This document shows positions 1-8,486 of a stretch of 41,402 nt of DNA, piece by piece. The translations under genes were made by a program, and so were the position numbers. This DNA is from Mycobacterium sp. 1465703.0 (GTDB taxonomy: Bacteria; Actinomycetota; Actinomycetes; Mycobacteriales; Mycobacteriaceae). Location: the NCBI RefSeq assembly GCF_001672975.1, contig NZ_LZKU01000083.1:1-41402 (forward strand). Reading direction: 5' to 3'. The notes under the pieces are model-generated. The model worked only from the letters and a program-made list of their open reading frames with translations, ran no database searches and was not told the DNA's origin. Position 1 is the first letter of the stretch. Each line of letters begins with the position of its first letter.

Positions 1-77
1 GCACACCGCCGAGGGCTGGTCGACGTCGTTCACCGGGGCCCAAATCGGCGCTGACGCAATGGAAACCTGGTCGCGAG
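1..77 (+). repeat. Left arm of an inverted repeat of at least 77 bp
   Basis: Bases 1-77 are the exact reverse complement of 675-751 (base n pairs with 752 minus n). Identity stops at base 78 and may continue beyond the left window edge. Both arms encode the same sulfotransferase segment in opposite orientation. Complete identity over 77 bp implies a recent duplication, ongoing gene conversion or an assembly artefact. Confidence 0.95.
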
Positions 78-346
78 GGCTGGAGCGATTCAACACCGCG
101 CGCGCCAAATACAAGCCGGCCCAGTTCTACGACGTCGACTACAAGGAATTGATCGCCGACCCGATGGGTATTGTCGCCGATATCTACCGGCACTTCGGGC
201 TGACGCTGACCGAAGAGGCCAAAGCCGCGATGGAAAAGACCCACGCCGACAGCCAGTCCGGCGAGCGGGCGCCCAAGCACACCTATTCGCTGGCCGACTA
301 CGGACTCAGCATCGAGACGGTCAAGGAGCGCTTCGCGGGGCTGTAA
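1..346 (+). pseudogene. Sulfotransferase-family protein, C-terminal part on the inverted strand
   Basis: The frame is open from base 2 to a TAA at 344-346 and runs off the left edge, so its start is not visible. It encodes about 114 residues that read as the C-terminus of a sulfotransferase-like protein. The first 25 residues (HTAEGWSTSF... to ...METWSR) are identical to the last authentic residues of the oppositely oriented gene at 628-1551. Joining the 292 good residues of that gene to the 89 residues that follow METWSR here gives about 381 residues, close to the length I recall for M. tuberculosis Rv3529c. I infer this is the missing 3' end of that gene in inverted orientation. Alternatively it is the end of a complete second copy outside the window. 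Confidence 0.75.
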
Positions 347-388
347 GTCACAGGACCCACAGGGGTTTCCGCGCCCGGGCAGCACCTC

Positions 389-462
389 TTTTGCCCACCT
401 TTGAGCGACAACGCCGTAGACGGTTCCGGCGCTGCCGTTTTGTCGCTCAAAGGTGGGCAAAA
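389..462. repeat. Perfect 23-bp inverted repeat (large hairpin)
   Basis: Arms 389-411 and 440-462 are exact reverse complements of 23 bp; each contains the core TTTGAGCGACAA or its complement. The 28-bp loop holds a further CGCCG/CGGCG pair (412-416 and 427-431). It lies 42 bp after the stop at 346. It could terminate transcription from the left, although no U-tract is obvious, or be a mobile palindrome. The arms start with TTTT and end with AAAA, so it is symmetrical for both directions. Confidence 0.85.
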
Positions 463-493
463 CACCAAATGCTCTCGGGCTTGGGCGCAGGTG

Positions 494-541
494 TGCGGAC
501 GGCCGGGCGCGGACGAATGCGGACGGCCGGGCGCGGACGGA
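494..541. repeat. 24-bp tandem repeat, two copies plus a partial third
   Basis: Units 494-517 and 518-541 differ at one base and share the core GGACGGCCGGGCGCGGACG. A degenerate third start (TGCGGGCGCGGG) follows at 542. No convincing coding frame crosses it. It lies in the non-coding part of the inverted segment. Confidence 0.85.
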
Positions 542-569
542 TGCGGGCGCGGGCGAACCGGACCGTCGC

Positions 570-677
570 TCAGTCTTCGTCTGGACCGTTGTCCAGGTAG
601 CCCTCGGCGACCGCATGTTCAATGCTGTCACCGAGTTTGGGGCATGACCGGGTGCGCGCGGTGTCGCCTCCGGACTC
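570..677 (-). pseudogene. Possible C-terminal remnant of an unidentified gene
   Basis: Read on the minus strand from 677 to a TGA at 570-572, this 35-codon frame looks protein-like and ends acidic (AVAEGYLDNGPDED). It begins exactly at the inversion breakpoint (675-677) and is out of frame with the sulfotransferase gene upstream of it. I infer it is the tail of a neighbouring gene cut by the rearrangement, which would have been convergent with the sulfotransferase gene. I do not recognise the protein, and a chance open frame is possible. Confidence 0.3.
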
Positions 678-1551
678 GCGACCAGGTTTCCATTGCGTCA
701 GCGCCGATTTGGGCCCCGGTGAACGACGTCGACCAGCCCTCGGCGGTGTGCTGCGCCAGCGAGCACATCGAGGCCATGATCGTTTCGACCGGACGGTGAG
801 TCTGGATCACCAATGCGTCGGGGTAGGTCGCCATCAATGCGTCCAAGGCGAACAGGTGGCTCGGATTTTTCAGCACCCAGCGTTTGTCGGCATCGTTGAG
901 TCCGATCAGCTGAAGGTTCTTGCGGTGCCGCCGATATGACGGCGTCCAGTCCTGCTCGGCCAACCACTGCGCGTAACTCGGGATGTGCGCCAGCGTTTCG
1001 TAGGACACCGAATGCAGCGACTGGCGCAGCAGCTGCCAGCACTCCTCCAGCTCGTATGCGGCCATGAAATGCAAGCCGGTGTAGCCGGGGTTTTCCTGGT
1101 GGTGCTGGGTGAATTGCGCGTCGAGTTGACGATACAGCGGGTGCGACTCCCAGGTCTCGCGCGGCGGGCGGGGCTGCGGGAATTCAGCCAGCCACATGTG
1201 CAGGCCCTGGTGTGCGGGATCGGCCCCCAACAACCGGTGCAGCGCCGTAGTCCCGGTGCGCACCAGGCCGGTGACGAAAATGGGACGTTCGATGTTGACG
1301 TCGGCGTACTGCGGGTACTGCTTCCAAGCGGACTCGGACAGCAACCGCGCCACCAGCGCGCCGCGCAGAAAGAAGCGATTCATCTTGCTGCCCAACACGG
1401 TTAGGCCGGCTTCGGTCCGGTAGGAGTCCAGCAGCACTCCCAGCGCCTCGCGATAGTTGTCATCGTCGACGCCGAAGTCATCGAGCCCGGTCAGCTTGGT
1501 AGCCGATGCGTGCAGCTCGTCGACGGTCCCGATATCGGTGCGACCGGACAT
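628..1551 (-). pseudogene. Sulfotransferase-family protein, 3' truncated (Rv3529c-like)
   Basis: The family transfers sulfuryl groups from PAPS. The 5'-phosphosulfate-binding P-loop is seen at residues 92-108 (FVTGLVRTGTTALHRLL). The ATG overlaps the TGA of the upstream SDR gene by one base, so it is the third gene of a leftward operon with the genes at 1551-2333 and 2336-3475. After residue 292 (...METWSR) the frame leaves the conserved sequence and adds 15 unrelated residues before stopping at 628. The true C-terminus, about 89 residues, lies inverted at 78-346. Loss of the C-terminal quarter probably inactivates the product. Its exact role in steroid metabolism is not known to me; synteny ties it to the KstR regulon. 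Confidence 0.85.
675..751 (-). repeat. Right arm of the 77-bp inverted repeat
   Basis: This is the exact reverse complement of 1-77, lying inside the truncated sulfotransferase gene. Base 675 is the breakpoint: to its right the gene is normal, to its left the sequence is not collinear with it. Recombination between the two arms would invert the 597 bp between them (78-674) and rejoin the gene with its own C-terminus. Confidence 0.95.
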
Positions 1552-2333
1552 CAGACGTGGTACTCCCCGCAGTTGACGTCCAGCGTCTGCCCGGTAATGC
1601 CACTGGACAGATCGCTGGCCAGGAACAGAATGGCCGACGCCACTTCTTCTTCGGTGGGCAACCGCTTGAGGTCAGAATTTGCCGCCGTAGCCGCATAGAT
1701 CTCGTCGACCGTGGTGCCGTACTTGCCCGCTTGGTGCTCGAAGTATGCCTGCAAGGTATCGCCCCAAATATAGCCCGGAGCAACGGAATTGACCCTAATG
1801 CCCTTTTCACCCAGCTCGGTGGCCAGCGATTGGGACATGGAAAGCAGGGCCGACTTGGCCATCTTGTAGGCGCCGTATTTGGCCTGCGAGTGACGCAGCA
1901 CCATGGAGTTGACGTTGACGATTGATCCCTGCGACGTCTCGAGCGCGGGCGTGAAAGCCTGGATAAGTCGCAATGCGCCCAGCGCACTGAGCTCGATCGC
2001 GTCGCGGATGTGCTGAAAACTGGTGCCGGCCAACGGCTTCATCGACGGCACCCTGAACGCGTTGTTGATCAGCACGTCGACCTTGCCGTAGCTGGCCATG
2101 GTGGTCTCGACCAGGTAGGCCACCTCGTCGTCATCGGTGATGTCGGTGCGCACCGCCAACGCCTTGCGGCCGGAGTCGTTAACCTGCTTGGCAACCTCGT
2201 CCAGCCGTTCGACGGTCCGCGCCGCCAGCACCAAGTCAGCACCATTGCCGGCACATCGGTGTGCCAGCGTGGTACCGAGACCCGGCCCGACGCCACTGAT
2301 GACCACTACCTTGCCGTCGAGCATCCCTGACAT
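1551..2333 (-). CDS. Short-chain dehydrogenase/reductase (Rv3530c-like)
   Basis: This 260-residue classical SDR has a Rossmann dinucleotide-binding motif near the N-terminus (VVISGVGPGLGTTLA), an NNA-type motif (LINNAF), a catalytic Ser (NVNSM) and YGAYKMAK as the YxxxK catalytic pair. The ATG at 2333 (MSGMLDGKV) is chosen because it lies 2 bp after the upstream stop and places the Rossmann motif at the usual distance. It overlaps the sulfotransferase start by one base, so translation is probably coupled. Substrate is unknown; membership of a KstR-controlled operon suggests a hydroxy- or ketosteroid intermediate. Confidence 0.9.
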   Translation of the reverse strand: MSGMLDGKVVVISGVGPGLGTTLAHRCAGNGADLVLAARTVERLDEVAKQVNDSGRKALAVRTDITDDDEVAYLVETTMASYGKVDVLINNAFRVPSMKPLAGTSFQHIRDAIELSALGALRLIQAFTPALETSQGSIVNVNSMVLRHSQAKYGAYKMAKSALLSMSQSLATELGEKGIRVNSVAPGYIWGDTLQAYFEHQAGKYGTTVDEIYAATAANSDLKRLPTEEEVASAILFLASDLSSGITGQTLDVNCGEYHV

Positions 2334-2335
2334 CG

Positions 2336-3475
2336 TCACCCCAGCATCCTTGCCGCAATTTGTTGTTGGCGCAGCGTAATTCGCGCACGCCATTCGTCGT
2401 CGGAAATCTTGTTGTGCTCGAAGTACGGCAGCGTTGTCGGTACGGCGTCCACGTCGACCAGTTCGACAGTGGGGCCGTCGGCTTCGGTGAGCTGACGCGA
2501 AACCCGCTGCCAGCGGAATTGCAGAATGCCCTTACGGTGGCCCAGCGTCTCTACCCAGTTGGTCACGCCCGGGTTCTGGTCAGCGACGACGATGCGTACC
2601 TTGCCGTCCGGATCCGCTTGCGCCTGAGTGTTGTTCAGCGACGTCTGGTGATTGATGTAGTCCAGCGAGATGTACCACAGGCTGCCCAGCTGGAAGCCGA
2701 GATAGGGCGCATCGGTAACCGGAATGGTGATCACCAGCGCCTGGTCGGGCCGCAGCTCGTAGTGGCCCACCGACGAGTACTGGGTCGCCAGTCCGCCGGG
2801 TGTCAAACGGGGCGCGACCATCGTGTTCACCGGAATGTTGAAGTAGAACCACTGCGGAAACTGCAGCCACGTCTTCACCCGATTGACGAGTTGCCTTCCC
2901 GCTGTGGCATAACGCTTTTCGATGGTCTCACGAGTCAGCGGCGGCGGCGCGGTACCCGCGGTGTCCAACCGGGAGATGGCCAGCGTGCCGCGCTGCGCCG
3001 CCCAGTCGCCGTACACCTCGCGGATGACCAGTTGCCCGGGACTGGTGGGCCGCACCCGCCACTCGAAGCTGCCGTCGGCAGCGATCTGCAGTTCCCGGTC
3101 GTCGAACGCGGCCTGGCTGGCGGGCACATTGTCGTCGGTGTACTCACCGCCGAGCAGCTGGAAACTCAGGTCGGTGGTGGTGCCGCGGCGGCCGGTGACC
3201 ACGTAATCGTGATCGGCGTGCACCCGGGTGCCGAAGTACAGCGTGTCCGGATTGTCCAGACCCATCTTGGTGAACGGCCCAGTACCCGACTGCAGGAACG
3301 GATGGTCGCGCTCGTAGTCGAACGACAGATGAATACACCCGGCGATGCAGCCCGCCAGGTACTGCAGCCCTTCGAGCAGGTCGGCTTCGGTCTCGATGTG
3401 AGGGGCCGCGGCCACCAACTTTTCGGCTTCGGCGATGGCGGAGGTGAGCGGGCCCGAGACGGATTCAGAGAACAC
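2336..3475 (-). CDS. Conserved hypothetical protein of the steroid regulon (Rv3531c-like)
   Basis: The product has 379 residues with a GTG start at 3475. There is no signal peptide or membrane segment, and I see no familiar catalytic motif. Its long beta-rich C-terminal half (for example DQALVITIPVTDAPYLGFQLGSLW split by polar turns) resembles the DUF1214 type of domain, but this is a weak impression. It is the first gene of the operon leading to the SDR and sulfotransferase-family genes. A KstR-type operator sits 10 bp upstream of the start. Function unknown; identified by sequence recollection and position. Confidence 0.85.
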   Translation of the reverse strand: MFSESVSGPLTSAIAEAEKLVAAAPHIETEADLLEGLQYLAGCIAGCIHLSFDYERDHPFLQSGTGPFTKMGLDNPDTLYFGTRVHADHDYVVTGRRGTTTDLSFQLLGGEYTDDNVPASQAAFDDRELQIAADGSFEWRVRPTSPGQLVIREVYGDWAAQRGTLAISRLDTAGTAPPPLTRETIEKRYATAGRQLVNRVKTWLQFPQWFYFNIPVNTMVAPRLTPGGLATQYSSVGHYELRPDQALVITIPVTDAPYLGFQLGSLWYISLDYINHQTSLNNTQAQADPDGKVRIVVADQNPGVTNWVETLGHRKGILQFRWQRVSRQLTEADGPTVELVDVDAVPTTLPYFEHNKISDDEWRARITLRQQQIAARMLG

Positions 3476-3485
3476 GCCTAGACGC

Positions 3486-3499
3486 TAGAACGTGTTCTA
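3486..3499 (-). promoter_or_regulatory. KstR operator upstream of the Rv3531c-like operon
   Basis: TAGAACGTGTTCTA is a near-perfect palindrome matching the published KstR consensus (TnnAACnnGTTnnA). It lies 10 bp upstream of the GTG start at 3475, in place to repress the leftward operon until a steroid acyl-CoA ligand is bound. Confidence 0.88.
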
Positions 3500-3563
3500 C
3501 TTTTTCGTCAATGGCGAACGTTCCCGCGCGTCGGCCGCGCGGTTCAACGACGAGGCGGGCTCG

Positions 3564-3842
3564 CTAGGGTGGGCAGGCGTGCGACAGGTCGATCAGGTGC
3601 TGGCGCACGTCGGGATGCCGGTTCAGGTAGTCGATGACGTTGCCGTTACCGCCCTCCGCCTGCGACTTGGCCTGCAGCTGCTGGTGGAGGTCGGGATGGC
3701 GCTGCAGGTACGAGTCGATGGATGCGCCCACGTCCTGATTGCACGGTTGGGCGCTGGCCACCGGCAGCGCGATCATCGTCGCAGCGGTAGCGGTTAACAG
3801 CCCCCCGGCGAGCAGGCCGACTTTCTTCGATGTCGTGCTCAT
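3564..3842 (-). CDS. Exported haemophore-related small protein
   Basis: This 92-residue protein has a clear Sec signal peptide: SKK, a hydrophobic stretch of about 20 residues, and an ASA|Q cleavage site after residue 31. The mature part is about 61 residues, with one Cys at each end (C34 and C90) that could form a disulfide, and two SYLQRHPD/DYLNRHPD-like repeats typical of the mycobacterial haemophore-related family. The ATG at 3842 is the only start with the signal peptide in frame. It lies where M. tuberculosis has PPE61/PPE62. No KstR box is visible in front of it. Haem binding is not shown by the sequence. Confidence 0.8.
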   Translation of the reverse strand: MSTTSKKVGLLAGGLLTATAATMIALPVASAQPCNQDVGASIDSYLQRHPDLHQQLQAKSQAEGGNGNVIDYLNRHPDVRQHLIDLSHACPP

Positions 3843-3905
3843 ACCACGTGAGAATACTCGCGATAGCTATGCGCGGCCTGTGCGGCGCGTCGCCGAATCC
3901 GCAGG

Positions 3906-4964
3906 CTATGTAGTAGCTGCGGCGCCGCTTTGTTGTTCGCGCTTGATTTGCAGCGCGATGTCGATGAGCTGATCTTCCTGGCCACCGATGAGTTTGCGCT
4001 GACCGGCGCGGTGCAGCAGCTCGTGAGCCGGGACCCCGTAGCGCTCGCCCTGACGGATGGCGTGCTTGAGGAAGCTCGAATACACCCCGGAATAGCCCAT
4101 GATCAGGGCGTTGCGGTCGAGCAGGCACTCGGCGGGCATGGCCGGGGCGACCACCTCTTCGGCGGCGTCGGCGATGTCGAAGAAGTCGATCCCGGTCTTG
4201 ACCCCGATCTTGTCGAACACCCCGATCAGCGCCTCGACAGGCGCATTGCCGGCACCGGCGCCGAACCGCCGGCACGAGCCATCGATCTGCTTGGCGCCCG
4301 CCCGGACGGCTTCGACACTGTTGGCCACGCCGAGCCCGAGGTTCTCATGGCCGTGGAAACCCACTTGGGCGTCGTCGCCGAGTTCGGCGACCAGTGCCGC
4401 GACCCGATCACGCACACCCTCGAGGACCAGCGCTCCAGCCGAATCGACCACGTAGACGCACTGGCAGCCGGCGTCGGCCATGATGCGAGCCTGGGCGGCC
4501 AGCTTCTCGGGCGAAATGGTGTGGCTCATCATCAAGAACCCGACGGTTTCCAGGCCGAGTTCGCGGGCCAGGCCGAAGTGCTGGATAGACACGTCTGCCT
4601 CGGTGCAGTGGGTGGCGATCCGGCAGATCGAGCCGCCGTTGTTCTGGGCCTCTTTGATGTCTTCTTTGGTCCCGACTCCGGGCAACATAAGAAAGGCGAT
4701 CTTGGCTTCTTTGGCGGTCTCGGCGGCGAGCTTGATCAGTTCCTGCTCGGGCGTCTTGGAGAACCCGTAATTGAAGCTGGAGCCACCCAGGCCGTCGCCG
4801 TGCGTGACCTCGATGACCGGCACTCCCGCGCCGTCCAGGGCGGCCACGATGGCGCCGACCTCGTCCTTGGTGAACTGATGACGCTTGTGGTGGGAGCCGT
4901 CCCGCAACGACGTGTCGGTCATCCGAACGTCCCAGATCGGATTGAAGAAGATGTCGGTACTCAT
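3906..4964 (-). CDS. hsaF: 4-hydroxy-2-oxovalerate (4-hydroxy-2-oxohexanoate) aldolase
   Basis: A 352-residue DRE-TIM metallolyase that splits the 4-hydroxy-2-oxoacid from ring A/B degradation into pyruvate and an aldehyde. The signature [17 protein letters not shown] lies at residues 15-31, and the metal-binding HGHENLG follows near residue 200. Its start overlaps the end of hsaG by 4 bp, as expected for the HsaF-HsaG complex in which the aldehyde is channelled to the dehydrogenase. It is the last gene of the hsaE-hsaG-hsaF operon. Length matches the family. Confidence 0.95.
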   Translation of the reverse strand: MSTDIFFNPIWDVRMTDTSLRDGSHHKRHQFTKDEVGAIVAALDGAGVPVIEVTHGDGLGGSSFNYGFSKTPEQELIKLAAETAKEAKIAFLMLPGVGTKEDIKEAQNNGGSICRIATHCTEADVSIQHFGLARELGLETVGFLMMSHTISPEKLAAQARIMADAGCQCVYVVDSAGALVLEGVRDRVAALVAELGDDAQVGFHGHENLGLGVANSVEAVRAGAKQIDGSCRRFGAGAGNAPVEALIGVFDKIGVKTGIDFFDIADAAEEVVAPAMPAECLLDRNALIMGYSGVYSSFLKHAIRQGERYGVPAHELLHRAGQRKLIGGQEDQLIDIALQIKREQQSGAAATT

Positions 4965-5893
4965 GCCTGCGCTCCTCCGGCCGTCGCGCTCAACGACTCC
5001 TTGGCGATCTCCTCGCCGACCTTGGTCGCCGCGGCGGTCATGATGTCCAGATTCCCAGCGTAAGGCGGCAGGTAGTCGCCCGCACCCTCCACTTCGACGA
5101 ACGTGGTGACCAGCGCCTGGCCGCCGGAGTTGATCGACGGGTCGTCGAACTGCGGGTCGTTGAGCAGCCGGTATCCGGGCACATAAGTCTGCACCTCGGC
5201 CACCACGTCATGGATGGACTTTGCGATCGCATCCCGGTCGGCGTCCTCGGGGATGGCGCAGAAAATGGTGTCGCGCATGATCATCGGCGGGTCGGCCGGG
5301 TTCAAGATGATGATCGCTTTGCCGCGCTTGGCGCCGCCGATGGTCTCCACGCCCCTGCTGGTGGTCTTGGTGAACTCATCGATGTTGGCCCGGGTGCCGG
5401 GGCCGGCCGACAGCGAGGCGACCGACGCGACGATCTCGGCGTAGGGCACGCCACCTATGTCGGCGACGGCACGCTGGACCGCGTACACGATCGGGATGGT
5501 CGCCTGCCCGCCGCAGGTGATCATGTTGACGTTCGGCGCGTCCAGATGCTCGCGCAGGTTGGCCGGCGGGATCACCGCGGGACCCACCGCGGCCGGCGTC
5601 AAATCGATGGCCCGGATCCCGGCGGCCTCATACTTGGGTGCGGCATCGCGGTGCACGTAGGCACTGGTCGCCTCGAACACCAGGTCGGGCTTCTCCGACT
5701 GCGCCAATAGCCAGTCCACACCCTCGTGGGTGGTCTCCAAGCCCAGCTTGCGGGCCCGGGCCAAGCCTTCGCTTTCCGGGTCGATACCCACCATCCAGCG
5801 GGGTTCCAGCCAGTCCGATCGAAGCAGCTTGTAAAGCAGGTCAGTGCTGATGTTCCCCGACCCGACAATGGCCACAGTCGCCTTAGTCGGCAT
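4961..5893 (-). CDS. hsaG: Acylating propanal/acetaldehyde dehydrogenase
   Basis: A 310-residue NAD- and CoA-dependent aldehyde dehydrogenase partner of HsaF, converting the released aldehyde to its acyl-CoA. The N-terminal nucleotide-binding motif is [14 protein letters not shown] (residues 7-20), and the catalytic Cys is C127 in [12 protein letters not shown] strong ribosome-binding site (AGGAG) precedes the ATG at 5893. A 51-bp gap separates it from hsaE, and it overlaps hsaF by 4 bp. The order E-G-F is as I recall it for other mycobacteria. Confidence 0.95.
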   Translation of the reverse strand: MPTKATVAIVGSGNISTDLLYKLLRSDWLEPRWMVGIDPESEGLARARKLGLETTHEGVDWLLAQSEKPDLVFEATSAYVHRDAAPKYEAAGIRAIDLTPAAVGPAVIPPANLREHLDAPNVNMITCGGQATIPIVYAVQRAVADIGGVPYAEIVASVASLSAGPGTRANIDEFTKTTSRGVETIGGAKRGKAIIILNPADPPMIMRDTIFCAIPEDADRDAIAKSIHDVVAEVQTYVPGYRLLNDPQFDDPSINSGGQALVTTFVEVEGAGDYLPPYAGNLDIMTAAATKVGEEIAKESLSATAGGAQA

Positions 5894-5944
5894 GATGCTC
5901 CTTTTCGAAGCTTTGAGATTTAAGTTAGTCGATTTAATTCGAGC

Positions 5945-6730
5945 CTATTCGAACGATAACCGCACCGAACCGAGGCCCGCGAAGTCGGCGACGAAGTCGT
6001 CGCCGGGGTGGGCGTCGATCGCCTTCGTGCAGGATCCGGGCAGCACCAGGTCGCCCTTGCGTAACCGGACGCCGAAGCCGTCCACCTTGCGAGCCAGCCA
6101 GGCCACCGCCGTGACCGGATTGCCCAGCACCGCGTCGGTACGGCCCTCCGCGACGACCTCACCATTGCAGCGCAGCGTGGCGTCGATCCCCTTGATGTCG
6201 ATGTCGCGGGGGGAAACGCGCGCCTCACCGATCACGAAACCCGCGGACGAGGCGTTGTCGGCGATGGTGTCGCACAGTTCGATCTTCCAGTCGGTGATCC
6301 GGGTGTCGATCAACTCGATGGACGGCACCAGCGCCTCGGTGGCCGCCAGCACGTCGTCCTCGGTGCAACCGGCTCCCGGCAGGTCTGCGTTGAGGATGAA
6401 ACCGACTTCGACCTCGACCCGGGGGTACAGGTAGCGGTTCGCCTTGACCGGGGTGTCTTCGAACAGCTGCATCTCGTCGAGCAGGTGTCCATAGTCCGGC
6501 TCGTCGACGCCCATCATTTGCTGGATCGCCAACGAGGACAGTCCCACCTTGTGGCCCAATACCCGGGCCCCCTCCGCGACTCTCTGACGGATATTGATCA
6601 GCTGAATCTCGTAGGCGTCGACGACGTCGATGTCCGGATAGGCGGTGGTTAGCGGGGCGATCGGCTCGCCGCTCCGCTCGGCTTGCGCCAAGTCGGCAGC
6701 CAGCTCGTCGCGGGTAGCAACACTGAGCAT
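5945..6730 (-). CDS. hsaE: 2-hydroxypentadienoate-type hydratase
   Basis: A 261-residue member of the fumarylacetoacetate-hydrolase fold hydratases that adds water to the 2-hydroxyhexa-2,4-dienoate released by HsaD. The metal/substrate region VEVEVGFIL and the motif GHKVGLSS are visible. The ATG at 6730 (MLSVATRDELA) is preferred over upstream in-frame starts because GGAGA lies about 10 bp before it. It is the first gene of the leftward operon and diverges from kstD across a single KstR box. Confidence 0.93.
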   Translation of the reverse strand: MLSVATRDELAADLAQAERSGEPIAPLTTAYPDIDVVDAYEIQLINIRQRVAEGARVLGHKVGLSSLAIQQMMGVDEPDYGHLLDEMQLFEDTPVKANRYLYPRVEVEVGFILNADLPGAGCTEDDVLAATEALVPSIELIDTRITDWKIELCDTIADNASSAGFVIGEARVSPRDIDIKGIDATLRCNGEVVAEGRTDAVLGNPVTAVAWLARKVDGFGVRLRKGDLVLPGSCTKAIDAHPGDDFVADFAGLGSVRLSFE

Positions 6731-6787
6731 TTTTCCAAGTCTCCTCGTACGGTCGACCGGGCAAGTAGCGGCCGCCCTGGGCAATTC

Positions 6788-6801
6788 TATAACGTGTTCT
6801 A
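6788..6801. promoter_or_regulatory. KstR operator between hsaE and kstD
   Basis: TATAACGTGTTCTA matches the KstR palindrome. It is the only such site in the divergent hsaE-kstD gap, so it probably controls both directions. It ends 1 bp before the kstD ATG and lies 57 bp from the hsaE start. Confidence 0.88.
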
Positions 6802-6802
6802 C

Positions 6803-8485
6803 ATGTCAGCGCAGGAGTACGACGTCGTCGTGGTCGGAAGCGGCGGAGCCGGCATGGTGGCTGCCCTTACCGCCGCTCACCGGGGTCTTTCCACCATAGT
6901 CATCGAGAAGGCCCCGCACTTCGGCGGTTCCACAGCTCGCTCAGGCGGCGGTGTTTGGATCCCAAATAACGAAGTGCTCAAGCGTGACGGAGTCCGCGAC
7001 ACCGCCGAGGCCGCCCGCACATATCTGCACGGGATCGTCGGCGATGTCGTCGAGCCGGAACGCATCGACACGTACCTGCAACGCGGGCCGGAAATGCTGT
7101 CGTTTGTGCTCAAGCACACCCCCTTGAAAATGTGCTGGGTGCCGCGTTACTCGGACTACTACCCCGAGTCGCCGGGCGGGCGCGCTGAGGGCCGATCGAT
7201 CGAGCCCAAGCCGTTCGACGCGCGCAAGCTCGGCCCCGACGAGTCCGGCCTGGAGCCGGCGTACGGCAAGGTGCCGCTGAACGTCGTCGTGATGCAACAG
7301 GATTACGTGCGGCTGAACCAGCTCAAGCGCCACCCGCGCGGCGTGCTGCGCAGTCTGAAGGTGGGTGCGCGCACCATGTGGGCCAAAGCGACCGGCAAGA
7401 ACCTCGTCGGCATGGGCCGGGCGTTGATCGGGCCGCTGCGGATTGGGTTGCAGCGGGCCGGAGTTCCGGTGGTGCTCAACACCGCTCTTACCGACCTGTA
7501 CGTCGAAGACGGTGTGGTGCGGGGGATCTATGTGCGCACCGCCGGTGAATCCGAGTCGGGTGAGCCTCAGCTCATCCGGGCGCGCCGTGGCGTGATCCTC
7601 GCCAGTGGCGGTTTCGAGCACAACGAACAAATGCGGGTCAAGTACCAGCGCGCGCCCATCACCACCGAGTGGACCGTGGGCGCGATAGCCAATACCGGCG
7701 ACGGGATTCTGGCAGGTGAAAAGCTTGGGGCTGCATTGGATTTGATGGAAGACGCCTGGTGGGGGCCGACCGTCCCGCTGGTGGGTGCACCGTGGTTCGC
7801 GTTGTCCGAGCGCAATTCGCCGGGGTCGATCATCGTCAACATGTCGGGCAAGCGGTTCATGAACGAATCGATGCCCTACGTCGAAGCCTGCCATCACATG
7901 TACGGCGGGGAATACGGTCAGGGCCCCGGCCCGGGCGAGAACATTCCCGCGTGGCTGGTGTTCGACCAGCAGTACCGGGATCGTTATATCTTTGCCGGAT
8001 TGCAGCCCGGACAACGTATTCCGCGCAAGTGGCTGGAGTCAGGGGTCATCATTCAGGCCGACACGCTGACGGAGTTGGCACAGAAGGCCGGCCTTCCGGC
8101 AGACGAACTCACCGCGACCGTGGAACGTTTCAACGGCTTCGCGCGCTCCGGCGTCGATGCCGACTATCACCGCGGCGAGAGCGCCTACGACAAGTACTAC
8201 GGTGACCCGACGAACAAGCCGAACCCCAACCTCGGCGAGATCAGTCACGCGCCGTACTACGCGGCCAAGATGGTGCCCGGCGACCTGGGCACCAAGGGCG
8301 GCATCCGCACCGACGTCCACGGCCGGGCGCTGCGCGACGACGGCAGTATCATCGAAGGCCTTTACGCCGCGGGCAATGTCAGCGCTCCGGTGATGGGCCA
8401 CACTTATCCCGGTCCGGGTGGCACCATCGGCCCGGCCATGACGTTCGGCTACCTGGCGGCGTTGCACATCGCGGAGGAGTGCTGA
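6803..8485 (+). CDS. kstD: 3-ketosteroid-delta1-dehydrogenase
   Basis: A 560-residue FAD enzyme that introduces the C1-C2 double bond in ring A of 4-ene-3-ketosteroids. The FAD-binding motif VVVVGSGGAGMVAA is at residues 8-21; a second flavin motif near the C-terminus reads GLYAAGNVSAPVMGHTYPGP. The ATG at 6803 (MSAQEYDVVV) is chosen over an open extension to 6683 because that extension would overlap hsaE and place the FAD motif 40 residues too far in. With the operator 1 bp upstream there is no room for a ribosome-binding site, which suggests a leaderless mRNA or an alternative start. chsH3 follows after 1 bp. Confidence 0.95.
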   Translation: MSAQEYDVVVVGSGGAGMVAALTAAHRGLSTIVIEKAPHFGGSTARSGGGVWIPNNEVLKRDGVRDTAEAARTYLHGIVGDVVEPERIDTYLQRGPEMLSFVLKHTPLKMCWVPRYSDYYPESPGGRAEGRSIEPKPFDARKLGPDESGLEPAYGKVPLNVVVMQQDYVRLNQLKRHPRGVLRSLKVGARTMWAKATGKNLVGMGRALIGPLRIGLQRAGVPVVLNTALTDLYVEDGVVRGIYVRTAGESESGEPQLIRARRGVILASGGFEHNEQMRVKYQRAPITTEWTVGAIANTGDGILAGEKLGAALDLMEDAWWGPTVPLVGAPWFALSERNSPGSIIVNMSGKRFMNESMPYVEACHHMYGGEYGQGPGPGENIPAWLVFDQQYRDRYIFAGLQPGQRIPRKWLESGVIIQADTLTELAQKAGLPADELTATVERFNGFARSGVDADYHRGESAYDKYYGDPTNKPNPNLGEISHAPYYAAKMVPGDLGTKGGIRTDVHGRALRDDGSIIEGLYAAGNVSAPVMGHTYPGPGGTIGPAMTFGYLAALHIAEEC

Positions 8486-8486
8486 G

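Noticed and set aside
401..799. Plus-strand frames across the 400-940 region
   Set aside because: They run through the hairpin and tandem repeat, have no ribosome-binding site, and resemble nothing known. They arise from high GC.
2360..3481. 373-codon plus-strand frame opposite the Rv3531c-like gene
   Set aside because: It is antisense with biased composition, typical of high-GC shadows. The minus-strand gene has an operator and operon context.
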